The notes under the pieces are model-generated. The model did not search any database and had not been told where the DNA came from. It worked only from the letters and a program-made list of their open reading frames with translations. A stretch of DNA of 64,000 bases. Source: Solirubrobacterales bacterium (GTDB lineage: Bacteria; Actinomycetota; Thermoleophilia; Solirubrobacterales; Solirubrobacteraceae). Of the stretch, positions 46,717 to 55,559 are shown in pieces. The stretch spans positions 1-64,000 of the forward strand of contig JAFAWR010000116.1 of the NCBI GenBank assembly GCA_019241635.1, read 5' to 3'. How positions within the stretch are numbered: the stretch's first letter is position 1; each line of letters starts with the position of its first letter. The position numbers and the translations under genes were made by a program.

Positions 46717-48071
46717 GCCCCCCGCTGCCGCCGGGGCCCTACCTGGTGGTCGGGCTGGCCCGGTCGGGCGTGGCCGCGGCGCTGGCCCTGCGGGCGCGCG
46801 GCGCCGAAGTGATCGGCGTCGACGCCGGCCGCCCCGACCGGCCGGGTTTGGCGCTGGCCGCGGGAAGGCTTCGCAAGGCGGGCGTCGAAGTACGGCTGGA
46901 TGCGTCAGGCGTCGACCTTGCCGCCCGCGCCAGGACGCTCATCAAGAGCCCCGGCGTACCCCAGGACGCGCCCGTCGTGCAGGCGGCGCGGTCCCGGGGC
47001 GCCACTGTGCTCGGTGAGCTCGAGCTGGGGTGGCGGCTCATCCCGGAGAACGAGTTCGTCGCGGTGACCGGCACCAACGGCAAGACCACCACCACCGAAT
47101 GGATCGGCCACGTGCACCGAGAGGCCGGCCTGCCCGTGGCGGTCGCCGGCAACGTGGGCACCGCCGCGTCCTCGCTCGTCCTGGACGGCGGCCTGCCCGC
47201 CGAGGCCACCGTGGTGTGCGAGGCCTCCTCGTTTCAACTCGAGGACACGCTGGCCTTCTCGCCGGAAGCCGCCGTGCTGCTCAACCTCTCCCCGGACCAT
47301 CTCGATCGCCACGGCACCTTCGCGAACTACGTCGCGGCCAAGCTGCGGATCTTCGTCAACCAGGGCAACTACGACGTGGCGGTGGCGCCGGCCGAGTTGC
47401 CCGGGGTCGAGGGTGGGATCCCCGCCCTCCCCGGCTGCGCGCGGCGGGTGACCTTCGGCCCGGGCCCGGGCCCCGAGGTGTCCGAGCGCGCTGGACATCT
47501 GTGGTGGGAGGAGACCCCGGTGATCGGCGTGCAGGACCTGGCGCTCCCGGGAGCGCACAACGTGGAGAACGCGATGGCCACCGCGGCGGTGTGCCTGGCT
47601 CGCGGGATCGACGCCGAGGCTGTGGCCGCCGGGCTGCGCACGTTCGCCGGGGTCCGTCACCGCCTGGAACGGGTCGCGGTGCGCGACGGCGTGAGCTGGG
47701 TGAACGATTCCAAGGCGACCAACGTGGCCAGCACGATCGTGGGACTCCGGGCCTTCCCCGGAGGAGTCCACCTGATCGCCGGCGGGGTCGGCAAGCAGCA
47801 GGACTTCTCGCCACTGGCGGGCGAGGTGGCCGCCCGCTGCCGGGCCGTGTATCTGATTGGCGAGGCGGCCGAGGAGCTGGCCGCCGCCCTTGAGCCGGCC
47901 GGGGTGCCCCTGCGGATGGCCGGCGACCTCGAGCACGCGGTGGCGCTGGCCCGGGCGGCCGCCGGCACCGGCGAGGTGGTGCTGCTCTCGCCCGCTTGCT
48001 CCAGCTTTGACCAGTACAGCGATTTCGAGGCCCGGGGCGATCACTTCCGCGCGCTCGTGGAGGCCGGGTGA
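46707..48071 (+). CDS. murD: UDP-N-acetylmuramoylalanine--D-glutamate ligase MurD
   Basis: YLVVGLARSGVAAALALRARGAEVIGVDAG...FVAVTGTNGKTTTTEWIGHVHREAG...LNLSPDHLDRHGTFANYVAAKLRIF...SWVNDSKATNVASTIVGLRAF...IAGGVGKQQDFSPL. Confidence 0.96.
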   Translation: MKPRPPLPPGPYLVVGLARSGVAAALALRARGAEVIGVDAGRPDRPGLALAAGRLRKAGVEVRLDASGVDLAARARTLIKSPGVPQDAPVVQAARSRGATVLGELELGWRLIPENEFVAVTGTNGKTTTTEWIGHVHREAGLPVAVAGNVGTAASSLVLDGGLPAEATVVCEASSFQLEDTLAFSPEAAVLLNLSPDHLDRHGTFANYVAAKLRIFVNQGNYDVAVAPAELPGVEGGIPALPGCARRVTFGPGPGPEVSERAGHLWWEETPVIGVQDLALPGAHNVENAMATAAVCLARGIDAEAVAAGLRTFAGVRHRLERVAVRDGVSWVNDSKATNVASTIVGLRAFPGGVHLIAGGVGKQQDFSPLAGEVAARCRAVYLIGEAAEELAAALEPAGVPLRMAGDLEHAVALARAAAGTGEVVLLSPACSSFDQYSDFEARGDHFRALVEAG

Positions 48072-49345
48072 TGGGGGCGAGCGCGGCGGCGCGCTCCCGG
48101 ACGAGCTCCCGGACGAGCGCGCGGCGTACCGCACCGCCGCTCGAGCACCGCATGCTGCTGACCGCGGCGCTGTGCCTGCTCGCCTTCGGCGCGGTCATGG
48201 TCTACAGCGCCTCTTCTCCGCTCGGCGTCCTCTCCCAGGGCGGCAGCGGCGCCGGCGAGTTCGTCCGCTACCTGCTGTTCGGCGCGGTCGGCCTGGCCGG
48301 AATGCACGTCCTGTCCCGGCACGGGCTCGAGATCCTGACCCCGCGTCTGGTCACCATCCTGCTCCTCGGCTCCTTCGCGCTGCTTCTGCTCGTGCTCGTA
48401 CCCGGGTTCGGGGTAGTGGTCAACGGCGCGCGGCGCTGGTTCTCGGCCGGCCCGATCCAGTTCCAGCCCTCCGAGCCGATGAAGTTCGCGTTGGTCCTCT
48501 ACGCGGCCCGGTACCTGGCCGATCACCCCAAGCGCATGCGGAGCTTCCGCCAGGCCGTGGCGCCGATCGCGGTCGTCTCGGGCCCGGCGTGCCTGCTGAT
48601 CGTGGTCGAGCCCGACCTGGGAACGACGATCGTGGTGGCACTGACTATGGCCGCGCTCCTGATCGCCGCCGGGATGCCGATGCGTTACGTGGCCGGCCTG
48701 GCCGGGATCGTGGTCCTCTGCGTGGTCCTGCTGGCCACCGCTCAGCCCTACGAGCGGGCGCGCCTGACCTCGTTCCTGCACCCCTGGGCCACGGCCACCA
48801 AGGCCGGTCCGGGCTACCAGGCCGTCCAGGGTCAGATTGCGCTCGGATCGGGCGGCCTGCTCGGGGTCGGCCTGGGCCGTTCGGTCCAGAAGATCTTCTA
48901 CCTGCCGGAAGCCCAGACCGACTTCATCCTGGCCGTGATCGGCGAAGAGCTCGGGGTGCTCGGCATCTTCGGGGTGGTCTGCCTGTACGGGATGATCGCC
49001 TACGCCGGCCTGCGCACCGCGCGCCGCGCCGTCGACCGGTATGCGAAGCTGCTGGCCACCGGTCTGACCTCGCTGATTCTGTGCCAGGGGATCCTCAACA
49101 TCTTCGTCGTGCTGGGGCTGGCCCCGCTCACCGGGGTGCCGCTGCCCTTCATCTCCTACGCGCCGACCAACCTGTGCGTGCTGCTGGCCGGCGTGGGCCT
49201 GCTGCTGAACATCGCGCGCCCCGGGGCGCGGCTGAAAGTCGTCCGGAATCCTCCAGTTGACAGCGCCGCGGATCGTGATCGGCGCCGGCGGGACCGCCGG
49301 GCACGTCGTGCCAGCGTTGGCGGTAGCCGACGCGCTGCGAGCTGA
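48071..49345 (+). CDS. ftsW: Lipid II polymerase/divisome protein FtsW (SEDS family)
   Basis: MLLTAALCLLAFGAVMVYSAS...VVNGARRWFSAGPIQFQPSEPMKFALVLYAARYLA...GSGGLLGVGLGRSVQKIFYLPEAQTDFILAVIGEELGVLG...PLTGVPLPFISYAPTNL. Confidence 0.95.
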   Translation: MGASAAARSRTSSRTSARRTAPPLEHRMLLTAALCLLAFGAVMVYSASSPLGVLSQGGSGAGEFVRYLLFGAVGLAGMHVLSRHGLEILTPRLVTILLLGSFALLLLVLVPGFGVVVNGARRWFSAGPIQFQPSEPMKFALVLYAARYLADHPKRMRSFRQAVAPIAVVSGPACLLIVVEPDLGTTIVVALTMAALLIAAGMPMRYVAGLAGIVVLCVVLLATAQPYERARLTSFLHPWATATKAGPGYQAVQGQIALGSGGLLGVGLGRSVQKIFYLPEAQTDFILAVIGEELGVLGIFGVVCLYGMIAYAGLRTARRAVDRYAKLLATGLTSLILCQGILNIFVVLGLAPLTGVPLPFISYAPTNLCVLLAGVGLLLNIARPGARLKVVRNPPVDSAADRDRRRRDRRARRASVGGSRRAAS

Positions 49346-50312
49346 GGGCGCCGAGGTCGTCTTCGTCGGGGGCGACCGGGCCGAGCTCGAGCTGGTGCCG
49401 GCGGCGGGCTATGAGCTGCGTCGGCTGCGGGTGGCCCCGCTGCCGCGGCGCCGTCCGGTCAAGGCGGCCCGTGCCGCGATCACCGCGGCCGGCGCGGTTC
49501 GGGCGGCGCGGTCCGTGCTCAGGCAGGTGCGGCCGGCGGCGGTACTCGGAGGCGGCGGCTACGTGGCCGGCCCGGTCGGCCTGTCCGCCGTGCTCTCGCG
49601 CACGGCGCTGGTGCTGAGCGAGGCGGACAGCCATCTCGGCCTGACCAACCGAGTGCTCGCGCCGTTCGCTCGGCGGGTGTGCCTGGCCTTCCCGATCGAC
49701 GGGCGCGACGGGCCGCGCTACGTGCTCACCGGACGGCCGGTCCCACCGCCCGCCACCGACCGGCGGGCCGCCCGGGCCCGGTTCGGCATCGGCATGACCG
49801 AATCGTGCGTGCTCGTGTTCGGTGGCTCCCAGGGAGCGCGCTCGATCAATCGCGCCGCAGTCGAGGCGTTCGCCGGCGCCCGCTTCCGTGTGCTGCACGC
49901 CGCCGGCGAGCGGGACCTGAATGACCTGCACGCGCCCGGCCCGCACTACGACCTGCGCGGCTACGTCTCCCGGTTCGGCGAGGCGCTGCTGGCCTCGGAC
50001 CTCGTGGTCGCGCGCGCCGGCGGTTCGATCTTCGAGATCGCCGCGCACGGGAAGCCCGCGGTGCTGGTGCCCTACCCGTACGCCACCGCCGATCACCAGA
50101 CGGTCAACGCCCGCTACATGGAGCGCGCCGGGGCCGCCGTGGTCATCCCCGACGCCGAGCTCACGCCGGCGCGGCTGGCCGGGGAGGTCGGGCGGTTGTT
50201 GGCCGACCCGGGGCGCCTGGCCGCCATGGCCCGCGCGTCGGCGGCGCTGGCGCGGCCCGACGCGGCGCGGGACATCGCGCACGAGGTCCTTGCCGCGGCG
50301 CGGGCCCGGTGA
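49257..50312 (+). CDS. murG: Undecaprenyldiphospho-muramoylpentapeptide beta-N-acetylglucosaminyltransferase MurG
   Basis: TTG start; IVIGAGGTAGHVVPALAVADALRAEGAEVVFVGG...VLGGGGYVAGPVGLSAVLSRTALVLSEADSHLGLTNR...VFGGSQGARSINRAA...LVVARAGGSIFEIAAHGKPAVLVPYPYATADHQTVNARYM. Confidence 0.95.
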   Translation: MTAPRIVIGAGGTAGHVVPALAVADALRAEGAEVVFVGGDRAELELVPAAGYELRRLRVAPLPRRRPVKAARAAITAAGAVRAARSVLRQVRPAAVLGGGGYVAGPVGLSAVLSRTALVLSEADSHLGLTNRVLAPFARRVCLAFPIDGRDGPRYVLTGRPVPPPATDRRAARARFGIGMTESCVLVFGGSQGARSINRAAVEAFAGARFRVLHAAGERDLNDLHAPGPHYDLRGYVSRFGEALLASDLVVARAGGSIFEIAAHGKPAVLVPYPYATADHQTVNARYMERAGAAVVIPDAELTPARLAGEVGRLLADPGRLAAMARASAALARPDAARDIAHEVLAAARAR

Positions 50313-50320
50313 GGCGAGGT

Positions 50321-50382
50321 AGCGCCGGACTTTGGCGATTGAGGTAACGCATACCGAACTTCAGCGCCAAAGTCTCGGCGCT
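50321..50382. terminator. Long near-perfect inverted repeat after murG
   Basis: agcgccggactttggcg (50321-50337) vs cgccaaagtctcggcgct (50365-50382), pairing with a single-nt bulge; between convergent murG and GH6 genes. Confidence 0.6.
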
Positions 50383-50412
50383 GAGCCGCGGTAGCCGCGG
50401 TAGCCGCGCCGC

Positions 50413-51726
50413 TCAGTAGGGCGCGCTACGGAAGTGGGGTCCGAGCCGGCCGTTGGCGTTGCGCGCCTCGGTCAGGGCGCGGGCGAGCCAGAAGGTGCCC
50501 GACGGCGTCCCGCCGTTGCACTTGCCCGAGCTCGTGCCGGGGACGTGGACCCACAGGAAGGCGTCGATGGCCGGGTTGCCGGTGTCGGTGGTGTCCCGCA
50601 TGCCGGCGCCGCGGCCGGGCGGGTTGCACAGGTCCTCGATCCCCTGCTTGCCCGGATGGGCGTTGAGCAGCGGGCCGTGGCCGTTGTCGGCGGTGTTGAT
50701 GATGAAGTGCGCCCCGCCGGTCAGGGCGGAGACCCGGTCGCCCCAGCGGATCTCGTTGGCCGTCCAGTTCATGTGGGTGTCGTTGGTGTAGAAGCCGCGG
50801 ATGCTGCGCACGCCGACCGCGTTCAGGACCTGGGCGGTGTAGCCGGGCGGGTTGCCGTCCGAGTAGCCACCCTCGACGTAGACCACGGCGTGGGAGAGGG
50901 AGGAGACGGCGTTTATCTCGTAGCGGATGTCGGCTTCCCACTCAGGCAGGGCGCCGGTGCTGGCCATGCAACGCGAGGAGCCCACCGCGTCGAGCTCGAG
51001 CAGCAGCACCACCGGCCGGCGCTCGATTCCCTGCACCATCTCGTTGACCTGGCGCTCGAAGGTCGGGCGGTGAGCGACGATGTCGCTGCTCGACTCGCAG
51101 TAGCCGGCCTGGTAGAGGAAATACGTGGTGATGATCGGGATCGACCCCGGGTCCGCGGTCATGTTGTGGCAGAGGATCTTCTGCACCTGGCCGAAGATCG
51201 CGCCGGGGCCGCCGCCTCCCGAGTACAGGCTGAAGCGCTGGGCCTCCGGCTGGTCGGCGATCTTCTCGAGCAGCGCGACCTTGCGCGCCAGCGCGCGGTT
51301 GTGCTGAAGCTTGGAATGCAGGCGGCCGTGCGCGAGCCGGGCCTCGAAGTCGGCCCACGACAGGCTGTCGCTCAAGCGGGTCGGGTCGACCCCGACCAGC
51401 TTGGCGATCGCGCCGGCCGCGGCGCCGTGGTGGGGGCCGTCGACGAAGAACCGCGCACCACTGAGCGGGTCGGCTCCCGGGGAGGTGCCCAGCGCCAACG
51501 GGTCGGCGGGGTCCCGGGTGGCGCTGTACGGATCGGCGCACTGCTGGGCGTCGGCGGCGTGCGCCCGGGGCGCTCGGCCCGCGGCCGCGGTGGCGCCGAG
51601 AGCGCTCGTCAATGCCAGCGCAGCGAGCAGCGCCAGCAGGCCGCCCCGCCTCGCGGCACGGAAGAATCGATCAAAGCATCCCCTGCTCATCGAACCGGGC
51701 AATACCCGGTCAGGCGGTCTTGCCAT
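50413..51726 (-). CDS. Secreted glycoside hydrolase family 6-like (cellulase-type) protein
   Basis: Signal peptide; VVLLLELDAVGSSRCM...YVEGGYSDGNPPGYTAQVLNAVGVRSIRGFYTNDTHMNWTANEIRWGDRVSALTGGAHFIINTADNGHGP...DAFLWVHVPGTSSGKC: GH6 architecture. Confidence 0.82.
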   Translation of the reverse strand: MARPPDRVLPGSMSRGCFDRFFRAARRGGLLALLAALALTSALGATAAAGRAPRAHAADAQQCADPYSATRDPADPLALGTSPGADPLSGARFFVDGPHHGAAAGAIAKLVGVDPTRLSDSLSWADFEARLAHGRLHSKLQHNRALARKVALLEKIADQPEAQRFSLYSGGGGPGAIFGQVQKILCHNMTADPGSIPIITTYFLYQAGYCESSSDIVAHRPTFERQVNEMVQGIERRPVVLLLELDAVGSSRCMASTGALPEWEADIRYEINAVSSLSHAVVYVEGGYSDGNPPGYTAQVLNAVGVRSIRGFYTNDTHMNWTANEIRWGDRVSALTGGAHFIINTADNGHGPLLNAHPGKQGIEDLCNPPGRGAGMRDTTDTGNPAIDAFLWVHVPGTSSGKCNGGTPSGTFWLARALTEARNANGRLGPHFRSAPY

Positions 51727-51794
51727 CGGCTTCGTGCGGCGTGCGCACGCTTTGTATAGCCTCGCGTTCGAAAACCTGCGAATCGAGGTGGAGG

Positions 51795-52199
51795 ATGCTG
51801 TTCGGCCAGGAGCACGTCAGGCGCTATCTACAGACCGATGGCGCCGAGGGTCACGACTGGCAGGGCACGACGGTGCTGATCCTGACGACGACGGGTCGGC
51901 GCAGCGGCGAGCCCCGGAGCACGCCGCTGATCTACGGCAAGCACGGCGAGGATCACGTCGTGGTGGCGTCCAAGGGGGGTGCCGAGGAGCATCCGGCCTG
52001 GTACCTGAACCTGTCCGAGCAGCCCGAGGTGACCGTGCAGGTGCGCGGCGACCGCTTCAAAGCCCGCGCCAGGACCGCCACCGCCGAGGAGAAGCCCGAG
52101 CTGTGGGGAATGATGACCGGCCGCTGGCCGGCCTACGACGAGTACCAGCGCAAGACCGCGCGGGACATCCCGCTGGTGGTACTCGAGCGCCAGGAGTGA
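51795..52199 (+). CDS. Deazaflavin-dependent nitroreductase-family protein (DDN-like)
   Basis: TTVLILTTTGRRSGEPRSTPLIYGKHGEDHVVVASKGGAEEHPAWYLNLSEQPEVTVQV; typical F420/deazaflavin-dependent signature. Confidence 0.9.
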   Translation: MLFGQEHVRRYLQTDGAEGHDWQGTTVLILTTTGRRSGEPRSTPLIYGKHGEDHVVVASKGGAEEHPAWYLNLSEQPEVTVQVRGDRFKARARTATAEEKPELWGMMTGRWPAYDEYQRKTARDIPLVVLERQE

Positions 52200-52261
52200 A
52201 TCCGCCGCAGGGCGCCGTCGGGGGCGGAACGGGCGCCCAGGCCCCCGGCGCGGACTGGTCC

Positions 52262-53554
52262 ATGCGCAGCCTGCACTTCGTCGGCATCGGCGGCGCCGGC
52301 ATGAGCGGGCTGGCCCTGATCGCCCGCCGGCTCGGCGCGAGCGTCACGGGCTCGGACCGGGCCGAGTCGAGCTACACGACGCTGCTGCGCGAGCACGGGA
52401 TCGAGCCGGCCATGGGGCACCGGGCCGAGAACGTCCCCGCCGGAGCCGAGGTCGTCTTCTCGACCGCGGTGCCGGAGGACAATCCCGAGCGGCGCGCCGC
52501 GGCCGGGCGCGAGCTCCACCGCTCCGAGCTGCTGGCCCAGATCGCCGCCCTGCGCCGCTGCCTGGCCATCACCGGCACCCACGGGAAGACCACCACGGCG
52601 GCGATGGTCGTGCACATTCTGAGAGCGTGCGGTCTCGATCCCGCCTACGTGGTGGGGGGCGAGCTGCGCGGGACCGGGGACAACGCCGGCTGGGGGGAGG
52701 GCGAGTGGATCGTCGTCGAGGCTGACGAGTCCGACCGCTCCCTGCTGCGCCTGCACCCGGAGATCGCCGTGCTGACGAACGCCGAGCTCGACCATCACGC
52801 CACCTACAGCTCGCGCCTGGATCTCGAGGCGACGCTGCGCGAGTTCATGGGCCGCGCCACGCTGAGCGCGGTGGTCTGGGACCGCCCGTCGCTCCGGGCG
52901 CTGTGCCCGCCGAACACGCTCGCCTACGACGCTCCGGGCACCCTGTCCTCGCCGCACGGGTCGCGCCTCCAGTGGCGCGGAATCGAGGTCTCGCTGTCGG
53001 TTCCGGGCCTCCACAATGCGATCAACGCGGCCGGCGCGCTCACCGCCGCGGCCCTGGCCGGGGCCGACCCCGCCCGGGCGGCGGCCGCGCTGGCCAGCTT
53101 CCGGGGCGCCCGCCGGCGCTTCGAGCTGCTCGGCCGGTCCGTCTCGGGCGCGGCGGTTTACGACGACTACGCCCACCACCCGACCGAGGTGGCCGCCACC
53201 ATCGCGGCGGCGCGGACGCTCGCCCCCCGGCGGCTGATCGCGGTCTTCCAGCCCCACCTCTACTCGCGCACGCGCGCGCTCGCGCGCGAGTTCGGACGCG
53301 CGCTGGCCGGCGCCGACGTGACCCTTGTGCTGGCCGTCTATCCGGCCCGCGAGCGTGCCGAGGACTTTCCCGGGGTCGATGGGCACCTGGTGGCCGCCGC
53401 GGCCGCCGACGCGGCCAACGGGCGAACGGTGGCGTGGATGCCCTCGTTCGATGACGCCCGGGCGTTCCTGTCGGCGACCCTCCGGGAGGGAGATCTCTGC
53501 CTGATGATGGGCGCCGGGGACGTCGACCGCCTGGGGCGCTCGATCGTCGTCTGA
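52262..53554 (+). CDS. murC: UDP-N-acetylmuramate--L-alanine ligase MurC
   Basis: MRSLHFVGIGGAGMSGLALIARRLGASVTGSDRAES...LAITGTHGKTTTAAMVVHILRACG...VEADESDRSLLRLHPEIAVLTNAELDHHATY...DDYAHHPTEVAATIAAART...FQPHLYSRTRAL. Confidence 0.95.
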   Translation: MRSLHFVGIGGAGMSGLALIARRLGASVTGSDRAESSYTTLLREHGIEPAMGHRAENVPAGAEVVFSTAVPEDNPERRAAAGRELHRSELLAQIAALRRCLAITGTHGKTTTAAMVVHILRACGLDPAYVVGGELRGTGDNAGWGEGEWIVVEADESDRSLLRLHPEIAVLTNAELDHHATYSSRLDLEATLREFMGRATLSAVVWDRPSLRALCPPNTLAYDAPGTLSSPHGSRLQWRGIEVSLSVPGLHNAINAAGALTAAALAGADPARAAAALASFRGARRRFELLGRSVSGAAVYDDYAHHPTEVAATIAAARTLAPRRLIAVFQPHLYSRTRALAREFGRALAGADVTLVLAVYPARERAEDFPGVDGHLVAAAAADAANGRTVAWMPSFDDARAFLSATLREGDLCLMMGAGDVDRLGRSIVV

Positions 53555-53600
53555 GGCTGTCGCACGAACCCTGACCGGGGCGCTTTCTACTCTGCTCGGA

Positions 53601-54518
53601 ATGGGCGACCTGCCTCCTGGTGTCCAGCGGGACTACCCCCTCTCGCGCCTGACCACGATCCGCACCGGCGGCGCGGCCGAGCTGTTCGCCCGTCCGGCCA
53701 CGCTGACCGAGCTCGAGCGGCTGATGGCGTGGGCCGACGTCCAGGGGCTCCAGGTAGGTGTCGTCGGATCGGGGTCGAACCTCCTGGTTGCGGACGCGGG
53801 CGTCCGCGGACTGGTCCTCAAGCTGGACAAGGAGCTGAGCGCGATCGAACTCGACGGCACCCGGATGCACTGCGGCGGCGGCGCGCGCCTGCCCGCGGTG
53901 TCGGCACGCGCCGCCCAGGCCGGCCTGAGCGGCATCGAGTTCGGCGTGAACATTCCCGGCACGGTCGGCGGGGCGGTCCGGATGAACGCCAATGCCTACG
54001 GTGGCGAGCTGGCCCGCGTGCTCGAGTGGGTTGACGTGGTCGCTCCGGCGGGGACCGAGCGGCGGACCCCGGATCAGCTCGGCTTCGCCTACCGCCGCTC
54101 GAGCCTGCAATCCGGCGAGGTGGTGGCGCGAGCCGCCTTCGCCCTGCACGAGGCGAGCAGCGACGAGGTCAAGGCGACGCTGGCCGACATGCGGGCCCGG
54201 CGCAAGGCCGCGCAGCCCTCGGGCATCAAGACGTTCGGTTCGACGTTCAAGAATCCCTCGGACCCGTGCGCCGAGGGCCGCACCGCGGGACAGCTCCTCG
54301 AAGCGGCGGGGTGCCGGGGTCTGCGCATCGGAGGCGCCGGCTTCTCGGCCAAGCACGCGAACTTCATCGAGAATTACGGCGAGGCCACCACGGCCGAGGT
54401 CGTCGCGGTGATGGCCGAGGGCCGCCGGCGGGTGCAGGAGCGCTTCGGAGTGGCGCTGGAGCCCGAGGTGCAGTCGCTCGGGCCGGTCGAGCTCCCGGCC
54501 GAATGGAGCCGGACGTGA
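53601..54518 (+). CDS. murB: UDP-N-acetylenolpyruvoylglucosamine reductase MurB
   Basis: YPLSRLTTIRTGGAAELFARPATLTELERL...VVGSGSNLLVADAGVRGLVLKL...LSGIEFGVNIPGTVGGAVRMNANAYGGEL...GSTFKNPSD...GEATTAEVVAVMAEGRRRVQERFGVALEPEV. Confidence 0.94.
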   Translation: MGDLPPGVQRDYPLSRLTTIRTGGAAELFARPATLTELERLMAWADVQGLQVGVVGSGSNLLVADAGVRGLVLKLDKELSAIELDGTRMHCGGGARLPAVSARAAQAGLSGIEFGVNIPGTVGGAVRMNANAYGGELARVLEWVDVVAPAGTERRTPDQLGFAYRRSSLQSGEVVARAAFALHEASSDEVKATLADMRARRKAAQPSGIKTFGSTFKNPSDPCAEGRTAGQLLEAAGCRGLRIGGAGFSAKHANFIENYGEATTAEVVAVMAEGRRRVQERFGVALEPEVQSLGPVELPAEWSRT

Positions 54519-55363
54519 TCACGGCGAGACGGACCCGGCTGCCCGTGCGTGTGCTTCTCGCCGCGGTGGGCGTCCTCGTGCTCCTGGGCGGCGGCTGGCT
54601 GTGGGTTCGCGACTCCTCGCTGGTCGCCGTGCGGAAGGTGACGATCTCCGGCGTGTACGGGCCCGACGCCGGCCAGATCCGCTCGGCGCTCACGCTGTCG
54701 GCGCGCAATATGACCACGCTCGATGTGCGGGTGGCCCAGCTGCGCACCGCGGTGGCGCCCTACCCGGTGGTCAAGGACCTCCGGGTCAGCACCCAGTTCC
54801 CTCACGGTCTGGAGATCAGGGTGCTCGAGCAGCTCCCGGTGGGCGCGCTCCTCGCCGGCGGCCGGGCCATCGCGGTGACCGGGGCCGGGACGCTCTTGCA
54901 CGACGTCTCCGCCGGCTCGCTGCCGGCGATCCCCGTGCGTCTGCTCCCCGGCGGCTCGCAGGTCACCGACGCGGGCACGCTGGAGGCGCTGGCGCTGCTC
55001 TCGGCCACGCCGTCGCGGATGCTGGCGCGAATCGCCCAGGTCACCAGTGGCTCGGCCCACGGCCTCGTCGCCCAGCTGCGCTCGGGCCCGAGCATCTACT
55101 TCGGGGACGCCTCCGACCTCGATGCGAAATGGGTGGCGGCCACCGAGGTGCTGGCCGAGCCGAGCTCGGCCGGCGCGGTCTACATCGACGTCACCGACCC
55201 GGCGTTGCCGGCGGCCGGGGCCAGCCCACAGGCGGTCGCAGCGGCCGGGCTGGCCCCCAGCACCACCGCCACCACCGGCGGCGGGGGGGCCGCCGCGTCG
55301 GGCTCGAGCGGGGCGTCGACGCCGGCGCAATCCACCGGATCGAATCCGTCCTCCGGAGGCTAA
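54503..55363 (+). CDS. ftsQ: FtsQ-type division protein (POTRA) with Ser/Gly-rich C-terminal tail
   Basis: One TM, then LVAVRKVTISGVYGPDAGQIRSALTLSARNMTTLDVRVAQLRTAVAPYPVVKDLRVSTQFPHGLEIRVLEQLPVGALLAGGRAIAVTGAGTLLHD; located between murB and ftsZ. Confidence 0.88.
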   Translation: MEPDVITARRTRLPVRVLLAAVGVLVLLGGGWLWVRDSSLVAVRKVTISGVYGPDAGQIRSALTLSARNMTTLDVRVAQLRTAVAPYPVVKDLRVSTQFPHGLEIRVLEQLPVGALLAGGRAIAVTGAGTLLHDVSAGSLPAIPVRLLPGGSQVTDAGTLEALALLSATPSRMLARIAQVTSGSAHGLVAQLRSGPSIYFGDASDLDAKWVAATEVLAEPSSAGAVYIDVTDPALPAAGASPQAVAAAGLAPSTTATTGGGGAAASGSSGASTPAQSTGSNPSSGG

Positions 55364-55364
55364 C

Positions 55365-55435
55365 CCTAAGCTAGAGCTTGAGGGTGCAAAATCGCCAACT
55401 CTGAGACCAGGATCGAGGGTTCGGCGATCTGCAAC
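55365..55435 (+). terminator. Tandem imperfect hairpins between ftsQ and ftsZ
   Basis: accctaagct-ag-agcttgagggt (about 55366-55387), then tgcaaaatcgccaactctgagacc / ggatcgagggttcggcgatctgca (about 55386-55433). Confidence 0.4.
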
Positions 55436-55559
55436 GGAGCTTGCGGCCGCGGCCCGGTCGTTGACTTCCCGCAACTCCAGGGCATAACGTGCGAAACTCC
55501 CGCTATGAGCGACTGCCCACAAAAACGCTCAACGCTAACTCTAGGGTCGGACGGTCAGA

